A stretch of DNA of 64,000 nt from Apium graveolens. Lineage: Eukaryota; Streptophyta; Magnoliopsida; Apiales; Apiaceae. Position numbers and translations under genes: made by a program. A model generated the notes under the pieces. It was not told where the DNA came from. It saw nothing but the letters and a program-made list of their open reading frames with translations, and made no database searches. The DNA lies in contig NC_133650.1 of assembly GCF_009905375.1 (NCBI RefSeq), forward strand, positions 67,759,648-67,823,647. Direction: 5' to 3'. Of this stretch, positions 46,570 to 58,642 are shown piece after piece (positions within the stretch are counted from its first letter, which is position 1; every line of letters begins with the position of its first letter).

Positions 46570-49500
46570 GTCATTTATTGTGTTTATTTAGTGTTTTTTT
46601 TGTTCTTGTAAGTGGTGTAATTTCATTGATGACAACTTCTAGTAGCGGTGTTTTGGAGAGTAGAGGGATGAATAGAGAGGTCGTTGATTTTATCTTTAGG
46701 GTAGGTTCTTTGAATGTAGGCACTTTTACCGGGAAGTTTTTGGAACTTGTCGATGGGTTGGAAAAAAGACATGTTGATGCAATTTGTGTGCAAGAGACTA
46801 AGTGAAAGGGTGCTAAGACAAAGAAAACCGATGGATTTAAACTATGGTATTTAGGTGTTGTAACCAATAAGAATGGTGTTGGTATTATGTTAAGTACAAA
46901 ATTGAGGAATAATGTAATGGAGGTGATTCCATTTAATGATAGGGTGATGATGATTAAACTAGTTGTAGATGTTATGGTTGTTAATATTTTTAGTGCTACG
47001 CTCCGCATGTTGGTTTGGGAGATGAGGAGAAAAAACTCTTCTGGATGATTTAGTTAGTACAATACCTAGTGATCAAATTTTATATATCGGGGGTGATTTT
47101 AATGGCCATATTGGCGAGCATTCCGATGGATTTGTTGGTACTCATGGGGGTTTTGGATATGGTATAAGGAATGAAGATGAGTGTACTCTTTTAGAATTTG
47201 CATTAGCTCATGAATTAGTAATAGTTAATTTTTGTTTCAAAAATAGGGATGCTTATTTAGTTAATTTTAAGAGTGAAGATTGTAGCACGCAAATAGATTA
47301 TTTTCTTACGAGAAGACGCAACAAAAAATTTATAAAGATTGTAAAGTGATTCCAGATGAGATGTGTGCTACACAACATCATTTGTTGGTAATGGATATTT
47401 TCATGAGGAGAAAGATAACAATAGGTATTCAGGAGATGACGCCGCGTATTTTATGAAAAAATCTGAAGGGTGAAAGAGTACGGATTTTCAAGGAAAGAAT
47501 TGGTTTGGAACAAAGAAGTTTTGTTGGGGATGATGTAAACCAAATATGGAATCATTTGACTTCTTTAATTAGGGGTGTGGTTAAAGATGTGTTAGGAATC
47601 ACCTCAAAAAAATTCATGATAAAAAAGAGACTTGGTGGTGGAATGAGGATGTGCAAGAGCGAGTATAAGTTAAACAAGCACGCTTTAAGGAGCTTATATG
47701 CTGCAATGAACAAGAGGAATTTGATACAAAGAAAATTCTCTATAAGGAAACAAAATGTCTAGCAAAAAGGGTTGTGGTGGAGGCGAAGAATAAGGCATAT
47801 GAAGAAATGTATATAGGCCTTTTTACAAATAAAGGAGCAAATTAATTTATAAACTAGCAAAGGCTCGAGAAAGGAGACAACGAGATTCGGGATTTGTCAG
47901 ATTTATTAAGGATGAAAATGCACGTGTTAGTTAAGGATGATGATATTAAATGTAGATGATATCACTATTTCAGACAGTTTTTTAACGAGTCTCGTATAAG
48001 TGGAGAAGAGATTGAGTGGGAATCAGTTCGTCAATCGCATTGCGATTCTAATATACAACCTATAAATAGTGAAGAAATTTAGTTGGCATTAAGGAAGATG
48101 GGTAAAGGTAAAGCCACTGGTCCAGAAGAAATACCAATAGAGGTATGGTGGTGTTTAGGTAAGGAGGGGAGCGGTGGTTGACTCAACTCTTCAATCTTAT
48201 TTTCGAATTGGTAAGATACCACATGAGTGGAAGCTTAGTATGGCTATTCCAATTTACAAGAATAAGGGTGATGCGCAGAATTGTAGTAATTTTTGTGGTA
48301 TTAAACTTTTAAGTCATACTATGAAATATGGGAGCGAGTGATTGAAATTAGGCTTAGAAGCAAGGTTACAGTGTCAGAAAATTAATTTGGTTTCATGCCT
48401 GGAAGGTCGACAACAGAGGCGATTCATCTTCTTAGGTGTTTAATGGAGAAATATAGGGAACGTAGGACGAACCTGCACATGGTGTTTGTAGATTTGTAAA
48501 AAACTTATGATAGTGTTTCGCGCAACATAATTTGGACAAGTTTGGACAGTAAAACTGTGTCCTGGATATATGTGAGGGCAATTCAACAAATGTATTCTCA
48601 AGTATTGACTTGTGTCAAGACACCTGTGGGTGATACTCAATATTATCCGGTCAAGATAGGACTTCATCAAGGATCATCATTAAGTCCATTTTTATTCGCA
48701 ATAATTATAGATGTACTCACTAGAGGAATCCAGGATGTTGTACCGTGGTGTATACTTTTTGCGGATGACATAGTTATTATTAATGAGAAAAAGTCGGAGA
48801 TTAATGAGAAATTAGAACAATGGAGAGTTACATTAGAGACTTCGGGCTTGCGTATTAGTCATTCAAAAATTGAATACATGTGGTGTAATTTTAGTAACGA
48901 ACCGGATGAAGAGGGGGTTGATGTTAGAATCGGAGAGCATTTATTAGTTCCGAAAGAAAGTTTCAAGTATTTGGGATCTATGATTCATAAAGATGGTAAG
49001 ATAAATGTCGATGTTACTCATCGTATCTAATCTGGATGGTTAAAGTGGAGGGTTGCTTCAGGAGTACTGTGTGATAAAAAAATTCCTTTAAAAGTAAAAG
49101 GAAGATTTTATCGAATGGCGATTAGACCAGCTTTATTGTATGGGGAGGAATGTTGGGCGGTAACGAAGGCCCAAGAACAACGCCTGGAGGTAGCGGAAAT
49201 GAGGATGTTGCGTTGGATTTGTGGTCGCACCTTGTTAGATAGATTGCCGAAGGGTTTTTTCAGAAGGCAATTAAGAGTTGCATCTATAATAAAAAAAAAG
49301 TAAGGAAAGATAGACTGTGATGGTTTGGACACGTTCGGAGGAGGCGTATAACGTCTCCAATGCGGAGAGTTGAAGGTTTAGTGTTGCCGGGTGTGAGAAG
49401 GAAAGGAAGACCGAGAATAACTTGGGATAACCTATTTTCACTAGATTTGCATTGTTTAAACCTTCAGAGGGATATAATATTAATAGAAGGTCTTGGAGGT

Positions 49501-49978
49501 GTCGAATTAGAGTGTTTAATTAACTTATGGGATAGATTGATCCTGAATTTTGAGGTGTTAGTAGCATACAGTGTTAGTGACATATAATGACAGTTTGTTC
49601 ATTATATTAAGGTACTTACTTCTATTATTATTGTATTCTGGGTTTCATACATTATTGGCACTAATCATTTTTTCTTTTCTTTTTTGAACAGGGAGTTATT
49701 TGATTTATATATTAGAAGTTCTGCGAGTGTTCTTAAGTAAGATTGGGTTGAAGATATCAAAAGTGTTTTTATGTGGGATAAAAATGACTACAAACAGTCA
49801 CTATTCGGTATTGCGTATTATATCTTTTTATAGTTATATTCTATATTTACACATGTTCACACACAAATCGGGGGTCTTCTGGGAAACAGCGTATTCGTTC
49901 TTTTGAATGAGGGAAAGGCTGCGTACATCATTACCCTGCTTTTACGGGATATACTGGGTACGTTTGATTTGGTTTTGT
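46570..49978 (+). mobile_element. RTE-type LINE retrotransposon, decayed
   Basis: An endonuclease domain (RVGSLNVGTFTGKFLELVDG, AICVQETK, then GGDFNGHIGEHSDGF near 47090-47120 and QIDYFLTRRRNKK) is followed by a reverse transcriptase (GKATGPEEIP, PHEWKLSMAIPIYKNKGDAQ, GFMPGRSTTEAIHLLR, LHQGSSLSPFLFAIIIDVLT, and the active site FADDIVII near 48760) and a C-terminal region ([45 protein letters not shown]). The order and wording match plant RTE LINEs. Stops and frameshifts are frequent. The 3' end carries the family-type tail AGGCTGCGTACATCA...ACTGGGTACG, ending in a GTTT/GGTTTTG-like stretch. The 5' limit is approximate. Confidence 0.87.
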
Positions 49979-50170
49979 CTAGTATTTCAAGTTCCAGTCG
50001 GAACAATTATTTAGAGTTTATAACAAATATCTCTGTATTTAATTACGTGTTATCAAAATCATTTTTTTAATTATTAACTAAATATTTGTTCCTATTATTA
50101 TATTTTTATATCTGTGAAATAATTAAATCACGACCACCTTTTTAAAATCAGTATAAAATTTTTGCAAACT

Positions 50171-51804
50171 CAGGCTGTAATTCGAGCCGAGTCGAGCCGA
50201 GTTCGAGTTTTTTACAGTCGAGTTCGAGCTTTTTTTTATCGAGTCGAGTCGAGCCTGAAAATAATCGAGCATGAATTGTGTGTTCGAGCTCGGCTCGGGT
50301 AATACACGAGCCGAGTTCGAGCAGTTCGCGAGTTTTCGGACTTAACGAGTTTTTTAACGAGTTTTCGAGTTTAACGAGTTTTCGAGTTTATAGAGTTTTT
50401 TTTACATATTTTCGAGTTATCGAGTCCTTATCGAGTTTATCGAGCCTACGAGTTTATCGAGTTTTTAACATGTTTTCGAGTTATCGGGTTCTTATCGAGT
50501 TATTCGAGTTTTACTTTTACCTTCGTAAAAATATTTCTTTTTTAAAATTTTGACTTATAATTTAAAAACATTAGATTCACTATTAATAACAATAAATAAA
50601 TGTTCAAAATAACATACATGTGTTCTGAGATAAATCTAACAACATATTCAAATACATGTATAAACTTGGAAAACAAATAACAACACCTTTGTTAGTATAA
50701 TTTTTCAAATCATCTATTTTATTAATTTTGTTTAACTCTATCTTCATATTTCTTAAAAATGTAATTATTTTTCTATATTGTATATTTTATATATATGATA
50801 AATAAAGTAAACTAATAATTTTATTATTGTCGGGACTTGGGGGAGAAAAGTAACTTTTATCTTTTTTAAAACAAAAGTACGCAATAGAGATTGAATCATT
50901 AATAAATAACAGTTATAAAAATAATAATTTTAATTAATAGCAATACATCATAATAAAACTTTTTTTGGTGTAATTTATATCATAGTTGTATAATATACCT
51001 ATTAACTTATCACTAAATTGTAAATTTAGATATAATTAGTTGACATCTCAATTAGAATTTAGACAACTATCAAAAGTATGAATCAAATTTATAATAAAAT
51101 ATCAATATAGTAGTAATACATTATTACTATAAAGGACCGTTAGATTTTGAAATAAATGATAACTTTTGAATTTAAAATAAAGTAATATTCTATAGATTCA
51201 TGATTTAAAAAAAAATAGAAACCCTATATTGAATAGATTATTTGATGTAAAATTCGTAACTATCCTTTTTATTTTAAAATAAAATCAAACAAAACTCGAT
51301 AACAATTTTACTGGCTTCAACTCCAACTTGATTCTTTTTTGTTTTACTCTTTCAAATTAATAAATTCTTATTTTTCTATAAAATATTAATAATTGTTGCA
51401 ATACAAATCTAATTCAGTTCAAAATATCAATCATGTAAATAACAAATATAGAAAGACATAAGTCATATTAATAATATAAGTAAATAAAATATCATTAATC
51501 ATGTAAATAACAAATAAAAATAGCATCAAGTTACACTAATGGAAAAAAATAAAAATATAGAAAAATATAAGTAATATTAATAACATAAGTAATAACATAT
51601 ATAAAAAATAAAAATATTAATAAAATATAAAAAATTAACCGAGTTCGAGTTCATCGAATCGAGCTCGAGTTCAAAAAAACTCGACTCGGCTCGAGTTTTT
51701 AATCGAGCCTAAAATCTTGTTCGAGCTCGAGCTCGATAACGAGTTCGAGTCGAGCCGAGTTAATCGAGTCGAGCTCAAAAAAGCTCGGCTCGAATTACGG
51801 CCCT
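50171..51804. mobile_element. hAT-like non-autonomous element rich in GAGTCGAG motifs
   Basis: The left end CAGGCTGTAATTCGAGCCGAG and the right end rc AGGGCCGTAATTCGAGCCGAG form near-matching terminal inverted repeats. About 350 bp at the left and 170 bp at the right are dense with GAGTCGAG, GAGTTCGAG, GTTTTCGAG and their complements. The centre (50530-51640) is AT-rich without coding potential. The ends and motif layout fit non-autonomous hAT elements, but I could not find a convincing 8-bp duplication. Confidence 0.65.
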
Positions 51805-52750
51805 AATTATAAAATGTAGACACCGATTTATAAAAATTAGAGTATAACCATTTTTTGAAACTCCGTAGAAAGTTTGGTCACCGAATTGTAAATTTAAAAC
51901 TATAGCCATTATCTTAAAATTGGACGTAAACTGTGGCCACCAGACCAAAATGCAACTGACTCTATTATTTAATGTAGCTCATCCTGCGCACAGCTACTAA
52001 TTTTATATTCAGAAATTATCACCAATCATGTTGAGCTAGTAGTAATACACAAGTAATTATAGGCAGGAATAGCCAATTCTTTTACTGAAGACTAATGCAA
52101 TTTACCTGTGCCTTAACCATTCATTACTAGAACCAAATCAAAATTACCCGCTCTAGGAATATAAATTTTAAGCATTAGCAACTGCGCCTTTCATATCCAA
52201 CAACCACTGCCAGAAAATTTTATCTTTTTTCCTTGGGATACTGGGCCAGGCAATTTAAGTTTAAGGTCCAACAATGATATTGTATCATCAAGTTACTGAG
52301 TTAAGAGCTTACTTATGAGGCCATGACCCTTGTCTTTCAGTAGACTTGATTGGCTAAAATTCTTGTACATTCCAACAATAGTCATATTAATATACGTATA
52401 GACTGAAACAATGGTGAGATGTTGTCCACGGAAATTACCTCCACCATTTATAATTCTGTTAATTGATTATGAAATCAACCTAGGATGTGGAAAATACCAC
52501 CGTCAAAAGTCTATTGGCAATAATGGAATTAAAAGATACCCCCAAATGCAAAACATAACCATTATAATGAGAAGAAAAAATAAAATATTAAGAATGGTCA
52601 TATGGAAAAGGGATAACTTTAATACTCCTACACTCGCTATAAAATGTCCTTCTCATCAGAACAAATTACTAAAAAGAAGAGGAAAAAAAACATAATGTAC
52701 CACGGATGAAGCACATCATTTCATATGAGAAGAAAATCAAGTCAAGCTAA
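51805..52750. other. Intergenic region downstream of CP31
   Basis: Contains the second copy of the dispersed repeat starting GCGCACAGCTACTAATT (about 51987-52090). 52400-52750 presumably holds the CP31 3' UTR. The plus-strand ORF at 52411-52695 shows no domain and is probably chance. Confidence 0.5.
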
Positions 52751-55700
52751 CTAGAACCTTCGTGGACGTTCTTCTGCAACATTAACCCGGATTGCTCTTC
52801 CATCCAAACTCTGCATTGCAAATTACATTAGTGAAGAGTCTTAGAGATATAGGTGAGTTTATCTACTTCACTTCTTAAAGGCTCGATATCAGCGTCAAAA
52901 TAGTGACAATTGACAAGTTTGCACCATTTAACTTGTTATTTGCACTTAGCATCCCTTTAACACCGTTACTTTTAATAAATACACTTCTCATCCTATGAAT
53001 TTAAAACATGCAAAAATTCCCACCACTTTTTACAATTTTCCATTAATTTTGAGTCTAAATTAGTAGTAAATAAAGGGTATTTTGGTCACTAATAAACCAA
53101 TAATACCAATTAATAAACAAAAAACAAAATAATATATTCAACAAAGAACATGTACTAGGAAAACATCTCAAAAAAAAGTCTACAATAAATATTTCAAAAA
53201 ATTATGATAAATATTTCCACATAAATTACATCAAAATTACATCATAGTATGATAAATGTTTCCACATAATTATAATAAATGTTTCCAAACTTGCAGCTCA
53301 CTAAGTTACATCAGGAACTTTATTCTCACATGCTAATTAGATAACTATTTTAAAAAAATTCAAAATTTCAATAACTTATTAATATATTATTTTTTGACTA
53401 AAACACCCTCCTTTTGAGTATTACAAAAGGTCAAAGTTAACGGAAAACTGAGAAAGGGGTGCAAATTGTTCATGAGCAGAAATTGTAGGATGCAAAGTGT
53501 ATAAACTAAAACCAATTAAATCTAATTGCAATAACGTCAAACCAAGGGGATGCAGAGTGCAAAAAGTTTAGCTGGACCAACATGAAGTATTTACCTGTCC
53601 ATCAAGAGCTGCAATGGCATCATTCAGTTCTGTCTCACTGGCCATTGTTACAAATCCAAATCCACGTGAACGCCCAGTCTCTCGATCAGAAACGACCCTG
53701 GCATCAAGAACCTTACCGTGTTCGCTAAAAAGCTGCTCCAGGCGAGCACTATCGACATCCCATGGTAGGTTACCCACATATATTCTGTAGGAAGATTCCA
53801 ACACTCTAGGAGGTCTTTCAGGAGGAGAACCTCTAGGAGCGGCCTTATTTACAGTCAGAACCCTTCCATTCAGATCCTGCAACAAAATTTTAGCTCTTAA
53901 AATTCAATATTCAAAGGTACCCCATCTAACAATTAAAATATATAAAAGGAATTTGACACATATGCTGGAGCTGGAACTAGTAAGGAATAAAAGACGCTGT
54001 ATATGGCAAGACACGAATGTTTTCACATTGGAACTTGTGAAGCAAGTTAATCTGAAATCTCATTACATATTAAGTTGATCACAAGAGCTCTAAAACTATC
54101 TATACTCTTTTTTGTGCCAAATTCAGTTAACTCCTTTTTTGAAATTCAATTAAGGAAAATAATGTTTTCATGCAGTTTCTATGTAGAAGACACAGACACT
54201 ATGTGTTTCTCATAATCAAGTATTTATACACACAACATAATATAGTTTGGTTTCAATGGTAATTGCAGAATATGTACAACCATATCATGTGTAAGCTGTG
54301 GCACAGATCACTTCCATATATAACATGGAATGTAATCAGAACAAACATGTAAATAAAAAGTAACAAGATGAGTCCAGAATGCTAAAAGAGTAAATTAAAA
54401 AAAAAGGATTGTGAAAAATTGGGCATCTAAAAACTGTAAAACTTTGGGAAGCTTCTGTGGGACACTTCACCACTGAAATTATGGTGATACTCTTTCACCA
54501 TTTTGTGTATATCAACTTTAACCGCACGCTAAAACTTACATCATGTTAGTACTAAGTGAATATTTTGGTGTATCTCGATTCATTCAGTGCAGGGCCTCGA
54601 TGAGGTACATAAGTGGAAAGGTTCGCGCAATAGGGTACAAACCAAAAGGTACAAAACGAAATTTGGTTTATATTTAAAAGCCTAATTATACTTTTGTACT
54701 CATTTATTAAGACAAATTTACTTCTCTTTGTTTAGTGTTTACAACTTTTACCATATTTTTATGTAACTTATACACAGTTATAGGGTAAAAGTTACTCCAT
54801 CTTAGTTTTAACGGTTAAAATTTAAAAGATGGACTTAATTAAGAGATTTAAACAACAGTTAAGTACTGGATTTCCTGCAGTGAGGTAAATTTCAGTAATA
54901 AGACAATATTTAGAATTTTTGAGAGTGCAATCTATCACCGTTACAATTCAACTCCATAACAGTTCAAACTAAAAGACCAAAAACTGTTGAAGATTGCAAA
55001 CAGGGTAGAAGGATAACTATCAAGAAAATACTTACATGTTGGCTGAACATCTCCACAGCCTTCTCAGCTTCTTCCACGGTACTCATTGTCACAAACCCAA
55101 ATCCTCGACTTTGGTCAGTTTGTCTATTGTAAATTACCTAATGCAAATAAACACATTCAAATTTATGAAACTTAGTGTACAGTAACATCAATACAGATAT
55201 TCAATTCACACTTCAAAACAACAACAGATGATCAATAATTTTATATAGCCTATTGTTACATATCTTACTCACAATTTTAATTCAAGTCCTGCCTTTCTTT
55301 TTTCTCTAAGACAAACATTAGTGACGGACGTCGATGTAACATATCTCAGACACAATTAAGCAATCAAAAAGTCAGTATAGCTTGTAGTCTTGTAATACTA
55401 AATTTATTATTGGCATTACCTCTTGCATATATCCCTTCTCTATCAATGGCTTACTTTTCCATTGCAAGTTCAACTACAACATATTTTAGCAACAAAATCC
55501 GATACGAGCTCATTTTATTTCCATCAATTTAATATAACTCATTTTACCAACACAAATTAGTTTAAAACCACCTCATATCCATCAAAACAACAAGAACAAA
55601 CAATTTCATAACCCTATATAAAAAGAATCAGGAATGCGCCACCTCCTCCTTACATAAATTTCGAAACTTTCATACATAATAACATAAACATGGTATTAAA

Positions 55701-56202
55701 AAAGAAAGCACATACACTCTAACACACACTCGAACAAGAGCTTCAAAGAAAGCAAGAAAGTTAATACCTCAGCAATCTCAACAACACCAGCTTGTCCAAA
55801 AAGGTTAGCCAATTGTTCACTATCACAATCATAAGGCAAATTACCCACAAAGATCTTAGCATCCTCAGGTGGCTCCCCATAAGAACCCTCCACTTCTTCA
55901 CCACCAACATCTAAAAGCCCAACATCTTCCGTAATTACATCAATTTCAGACTCAACCCCATCAATGGGCCCACTTTCTTGGGCCCAATCAGAAGTCTGTG
56001 CAACAAATGGTACCAAAACAGACCTAGAAATCTTGGGTTTAAGAGAGGCCCAAGAAGAAGATAAGTGAGTAAATGTGAGCGGTTTAGAAGGAAAACACGG
56101 AAATGAAGATTTGAATGGAGATGATAGAGAAGAACAAGAAGTGGGTATTGATAAAGTAAGAGACTTGATGAGTGATGAAGTAGTTGCAGTTGAACAAGTC
56201 AT
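52751..56202 (-). CDS. CP31: Chloroplast 31-kDa-type ribonucleoprotein (two RRMs), 4 exons
   Basis: Exons on the minus strand: 56202-55768, 55137-55036, 53876-53595, 52810-52751. All have GT-AG introns and add to 292 codons. Residues 1-60 are Ser/Thr rich and poor in acids, a chloroplast transit peptide. Residues 76-114 are acidic, as in CP31. RRM1 has RNP2 KIFVGNL (116-122) and RNP1 RGFGFVTM (156-163). RRM2 has RIYVGNL (210-216) and RGFGFVTM (250-257). The linker [14 protein letters not shown] and the end [11 protein letters not shown] closely follow CP31/CP28 proteins, which bind plastid mRNAs and support their stability and editing. Both RNP1 motifs keep the RNA-contacting aromatics. No defect is seen. 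CP28 or CP29 are alternatives; the acidic region and RRM2 wording favour CP31. Confidence 0.93.
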
Positions 56203-56280
56203 TTTTTTGTCAAGGGGTTTTGGGTTTGGAGAGAAAGAGATGGATAGGATAAGAGGAGAAAGAGGTCAGGGAAAGGCCAG

Positions 56281-56289
56281 GTTTATATA
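56281..56289 (-). promoter_or_regulatory. TATA box of the CP31 gene
   Basis: The minus strand reads TATATAAAC about 80 bp upstream of the ATG at 56202, followed by a pyrimidine-rich leader (CTTTCCCTGACCTCTTTC). Confidence 0.65.
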
Positions 56290-56389
56290 CAATTTATCTT
56301 GTTTATTTTATTTTTACCACAGTAAAATTAGCAATGTCGGTGCCTGGTAAATGTGGTAACTGGTAAAAGTTATTGATTATCATTATACC

Positions 56390-57413
56390 TGTTATAAACC
56401 TTGAATGGAAATATTAGTTATATAGGAAGTATATGAGAATAGAAGATATAGAGAGAAAGTTATCTCATTTTATTAGCTAAATGATCTATCTATAATAGTT
56501 GGTTTAGAGCATCTCCAACCATGGGCTCCTGTTAGCTAAAAATCCTACGTGGCACTCATATATAGATATTAGGTAAAAATAACACCACACCAACCACATC
56601 ACCTGTTAGTAAAAAATTTAGATATCCTTCATCTCGTCTTCTATATTTGTTGAATCTGTAGGTGTTAGCTATATCTTCCACGTCAGATTTAATTCGTGTT
56701 TAAACCTAAATCTACACATTACTACGTACACATACACATTAAACATGCATATATTTACATAATATTTAATACATAAATATTAAAATTATTATTTTATATA
56801 TAATATTTTTAATTTATATAATATTCAGTGTGAAAATATTGTTCTCTTATTAACAAAATTTATTAATTATTTTTAACAAACAATATATATATATATAATA
56901 TAATATATATTAGTAACTTTTATTAAAAATATTTTTGTTATATTTATATGTTATTATATTTTCAGTTGTAATAATTATTAACTTACAATTATATATTTTA
57001 TTCATGTATTGAATTAAGTATTAACTAAATTCATTTAATTATTTAAAGTTTATATATATACATATAAATCTGAAAAATAGGAATAAAACAATATTTTTGA
57101 ATATAGCTAATGATTATAGCTAATACCACTGGAGTGCATCGCCTTGCAGGTTCAATAAAATTTTACATAACCATGATTTGGCTAACCATTTTAGCTAACA
57201 TGGTTGGAGATGCTCTTACAAGGTAGATAGTAGTTGGTTTACAAGGTTTATTAAGTAAGTTATTCAAATTTTTTTTATTAAGTATTACAAAACTATCTCG
57301 ATAAACTTTACAAGTCTTCCTCGATAAACTTTACAAGTCTTCCTTGGTAAGATTTGAGAGACTTTCTCGATACGCTTTGACAATCACTTTATATTTATTC
57401 ATATATTTTAACA
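56390..57413 (-). mobile_element. 3' LTR of the minus-strand Copia, carrying a MITE
   Basis: TGTTATAA...TTTTAACA. Without the 709-bp MITE and one TTA it is about 312 bp, close to the roughly 300 bp expected of the upper LTR. It also has a short tandem duplication around TAGTTGGTTTACAAGG right of the MITE. Left flank is ATACC; the matching copy is lost outside the window. Confidence 0.85.
56507..57215. mobile_element. PIF/Harbinger-type MITE in the Copia LTR
   Basis: 709 bp with perfect 17-bp terminal inverted repeats GAGCATCTCCAACCATG / CATGGTTGGAGATGCTC, partly extended by TTAGCTAA motifs, flanked by TTA (56504-56506 and 57216-57218). The partner LTR shows the empty site GGTTTACAAGG. TTA duplication plus GAGCATCTCC ends fit Harbinger/Tourist MITEs. 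The interior is AT-rich and non-coding. Confidence 0.9.
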
Positions 57414-57544
57414 CTACCCCTTAATTGTCAAATGCGAGTTATTGCAAAGATTGACTGCCTCGTTAAAATCTTGCAAGAAAAACCCAGTGGGATAAAAATC
57501 TTGACGAAGGAAAAAGAGTACAGTCTCCCCCTGAATAAAATGTC

Positions 57545-58642
57545 TCACATTTTGACATTTTGATGTAGCAAACTTTTTAACCTCCGCATACTCATATTAT
57601 TTCTCAGCTTCTCAAATGTTGATGTAGGTAGTGCCTTTGTAAGTATATCCGCCAGATTATTGCATGAGCGAAATTGTTGAACATCAATATCACCATTTTC
57701 TTGAAGTTCATGAGTATAGAAGAATTTTGGCAATATGTGTCTTGTTCGATCCCCTTTAATATAGCCTTCCTTAAGTTGTTTGATGCAGACCGAGTTATCC
57801 TCGAATAAAACTGTACTATATGAAATACTTGATAATCCACATGATTCTCGAATATGTTGAATGACCGACCTTAGCCAAATACATTCCCCGCTTCCTTCAT
57901 GAATTGCTAGTAACTTTGCGTGGTTTGATGAAGTTGCAGCCATAGTCTGTTTCGTAGACTTCCAAGAGATAGCAGTATCACAATATGTAAATAGGTAACT
58001 TGTTTGTGATCGCCCAAAGTGAGGATCTGACATGTATCCAGCATCTGCATATCCAACTAGCCGTGATCTTGAATTGTTTGGGAAGAATACTCCAAGATCG
58101 AGTGTCCCTCGAAGATATCTGAATATATATTTTATTCCATCCCAATGCCTTTTAGTAGGGTCAGAACTAAATCTTGCCAACAGGTTCAGTACAAATACAA
58201 TATCAGGTCGTGTATTGTTTGCAAGATACATGAGAGCGCCAATTGCACTGGGATATGGAACTTCAGGTCCAAGAGCCTCTTCATCTTTTTTTCTAGGACG
58301 GAAAGGATCTTTTTCAACCTCAAGTGATCGAACAACCATTGTTGTGGTTAGTGGATAAGCTTTGTCCATGTAGAACCGATCAAGAATCTTTTCAGTATAG
58401 TTTGATTGATGAACAAATATTCCTGAAGATAAGTACTCCACCTGTATACCTAAACAAAATCTTGTCCTTCCAAGATCTTTCATTTCAAACTCATTTTTCA
58501 AATAGTTAGCAACATTAATAATATCTTCAGTAGTACCGATAATATTCAAATCATCCACATATACATCAATATTAAACAAAACCAGTTGATGATCGTTTAA
58601 TAAAAATACAAGGACACACTTGATTATTAACATATCCATCAT
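57545..58642 (-). pseudogene. Copia reverse transcriptase end and RNase H
   Basis: An open frame of 365 codons that lacks the N-terminal part of the reverse transcriptase. It starts near the active site (NIDVYVDDLNIIGT) and continues EMKDLGRTRFCLGIQVEYL, SGIFVHQSNYTEKILDRFYM, PYPSAIGALMYLANNTRPDI and the RNase H (LVGYADAGYMSDPHFGRSQT, VLFEDNSVCIKQLKEGYIKG, RHILPKFFYTHELQ). The C-terminus TSTFEKLRNNMSMRRL is typical. Some conserved residues differ (TSYLFTYCDTAISWKSTKQT), so activity is doubtful even in this open part. Confidence 0.88.

Noticed and set aside
52411..52695. 94-codon plus-strand ORF downstream of CP31
   Set aside because: No recognisable motif, Lys/Arg-rich AT composition, and antisense to the CP31 3' UTR.
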